64,000 nucleotides of DNA from Strigamia acuminata (Eukaryota > Arthropoda > Chilopoda > Geophilomorpha > Linotaeniidae): the NCBI GenBank assembly GCA_949358305.1, contig CASHSZ010000028.1, forward strand, positions 29,001 through 93,000, read 5' to 3'. Made by a program: the position numbers and the translations under genes. The notes beneath the pieces are model-generated. The model did no database searches, was not told the origin of the DNA, and saw only the letters and a list, made by a program, of their open reading frames with translations. Of the stretch, positions 62,891 to 64,000 are shown in pieces (position 1 is the stretch's first letter; each line of letters starts with the position of its first letter).

Positions 62891-64000
62891 GTAAGTTTTA
62901 GAAACATCCAACCAATGATTTGGGAGAATAGACTTTTGATCTCATCACAGTTGACTTAGCACAAACACCACAAGACCAATGTCTCTGAATGTTCAGAAAT
63001 AGTGTTTAAACCTTAGTAGAAGGCTCCAATGTAAGTTTTAGAAACATCCAACCGATGATTTGGGAGAATAGACTTTTGATCTCATCACAGTTGACTTAGC
63101 ACAAACACCACAAGACCAATGTCTCTGAATGTTCAGAAATAGTATTTAAACCTTAGTAGAAGTCTTCAATGTAAGTTTTAGCAACATCCAAGCAATGATT
63201 TGGGAGAATAGACTTTTGATCTCATCACAGTTGACTTAGCACAAACACCACAAGTCCAATGTCTCTGAATGTTCAGAAATAGTGTTTAAACCTTAGTAGA
63301 AGGCTCCAATGTAAGTTTTAGAAACATCCAACCGATGATTTGGGAGAATAGACTTTTAATCTCATCACAGTTGACTTAGCACAAACACCACAAGTCCAAT
63401 GTCTCTGAATTTTCAGAAATAGTGTTTAAACCTTAGTAGCAGCCTTCAATATAAGTTTTAGCAACACCCAAGCATTAAATTTTGAAAAAAAAATTTTGAG
63501 CTCATTTCACATCGCAGTTGACTTAGCACAAACACCACAAGACCAATGTCTCTGAATGTTCAGAAATAGTGTTTAAACCTTAGTAGAAGCCTTCAATATA
63601 AGTTTTAGCAACACCCAAGCAATAAATTTTGAAAAAAAAATTTTGAGCTCATTTCACATCGCAGTTGACTTAGCACAAACACCACAAGACCAATGTCTCT
63701 GAATGTTCAGAAATAGTGTTTAAACCTTAGTAGAAGCCTTCAATATAAGTTTTAGCAACACCCAAGCAATAAATTTTGAAAAAAAAATTTTGAGCTTATT
63801 TTACATCACAGTTGACTTAGCACAAACACCACAAGACCAATGTCTCTGAATGTTCAGAAATAGTGTTTAAACCTTAGTAGAAGGCTCCAATGTAAGTTTT
63901 AGAAACATCCAACCGATGATTTGGGAGAATAGACTTTTGATCTCATCACAGTTGACTTAGCACAAACACCACAAGACCAATGTCTCTGAATGTTCAGAAA

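Larger units (their letters stand above)
40262..64000. repeat. Satellite array, right block
   Basis: The same satellite resumes in mid-monomer and continues to the window end. It is the part richest in B monomers, with runs of up to four (for example 47460-47990 and 53290-53820). Variants typical here are GTAAGTTGTAG, CCCTAGTAGAAAGC (45051, 50889, 56720, 59411, 62831, 62871), TTTGGTTGAATAG and GAATTTTCAG. The first 1.6 kb (40262-41800) follows the same variant order as 30380-31900, which shows the element landed in one member of a duplicated block. No genes or reading frames of note are present. Confidence 0.97.

Noticed and set aside
1-64000. Satellite arrangement as an assembly artefact
   Set aside because: Variant monomers recur in long ordered patterns with small differences between copies, which suggests a real long-read assembly, although exact copy numbers cannot be verified here.

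Overview
The window is animal (metazoan) genomic DNA made almost entirely of one tandem satellite, interrupted by two LTR-retroelement insertions of BEL/Pao type. BEL/Pao elements are known only from animals, which is the best taxonomic clue. An invertebrate is likely, but the species cannot be named from sequence alone. There is no ordinary host gene, tRNA, rRNA or CRISPR array.

Layout: 1-25026 satellite; 25027-26600 a minus-strand solo LTR flanked by the 5-bp duplication GTAGA; 26601-33672 satellite; 33673-40261 a complete LTR element, flanked by CAAA, with two 1358-bp LTRs that differ at one base by my reading; 40262-64000 satellite. The satellite mixes two related monomers, A (140 bp) and B (147 bp). 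They share an almost invariant 75-bp half and differ in the other half. Monomers are organised into nested higher-order repeats: a 980-bp 7-mer, a 5742-bp block on the left and a 5831-bp block on the right. Arithmetic on composition gives 41 monomers for each of the two large blocks.

The notable content is the LTR element. Its single 1005-codon reading frame starts as a BEL/Pao Gag (DUF1759-like core, three CCHC zinc knuckles) and continues into the BEL-type aspartic protease region (DUF1758-like). Where reverse transcriptase, RNase H and integrase should follow, it instead continues in frame into a complete type II (TK1-like) thymidine kinase: P-loop, catalytic DEGQFF motif, four zinc cysteines and the tyrosine of the thymidine-binding lasso. 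This has the layout of a Gag-protease-thymidine kinase fusion, comparable to gag-onc fusions of transducing retroviruses in which pol was replaced by a captured cellular gene. Without its own RT and integrase it must be mobilised in trans. Its near-identical LTRs, target-site duplication and unbroken frame show that it moved recently.

How the parts may work together (inference): LTR-driven RNA would be packaged by its own or a partner's Gag, a partner BEL element would supply Pol, and the kinase would be made as part of the Gag-protease polyprotein. It could raise dTTP locally during reverse transcription, or it may be a passenger. The satellite supplies uninterrupted paralogous copies of both insertion sites, which confirms the insertion boundaries and places the insertions after the satellite block duplications.
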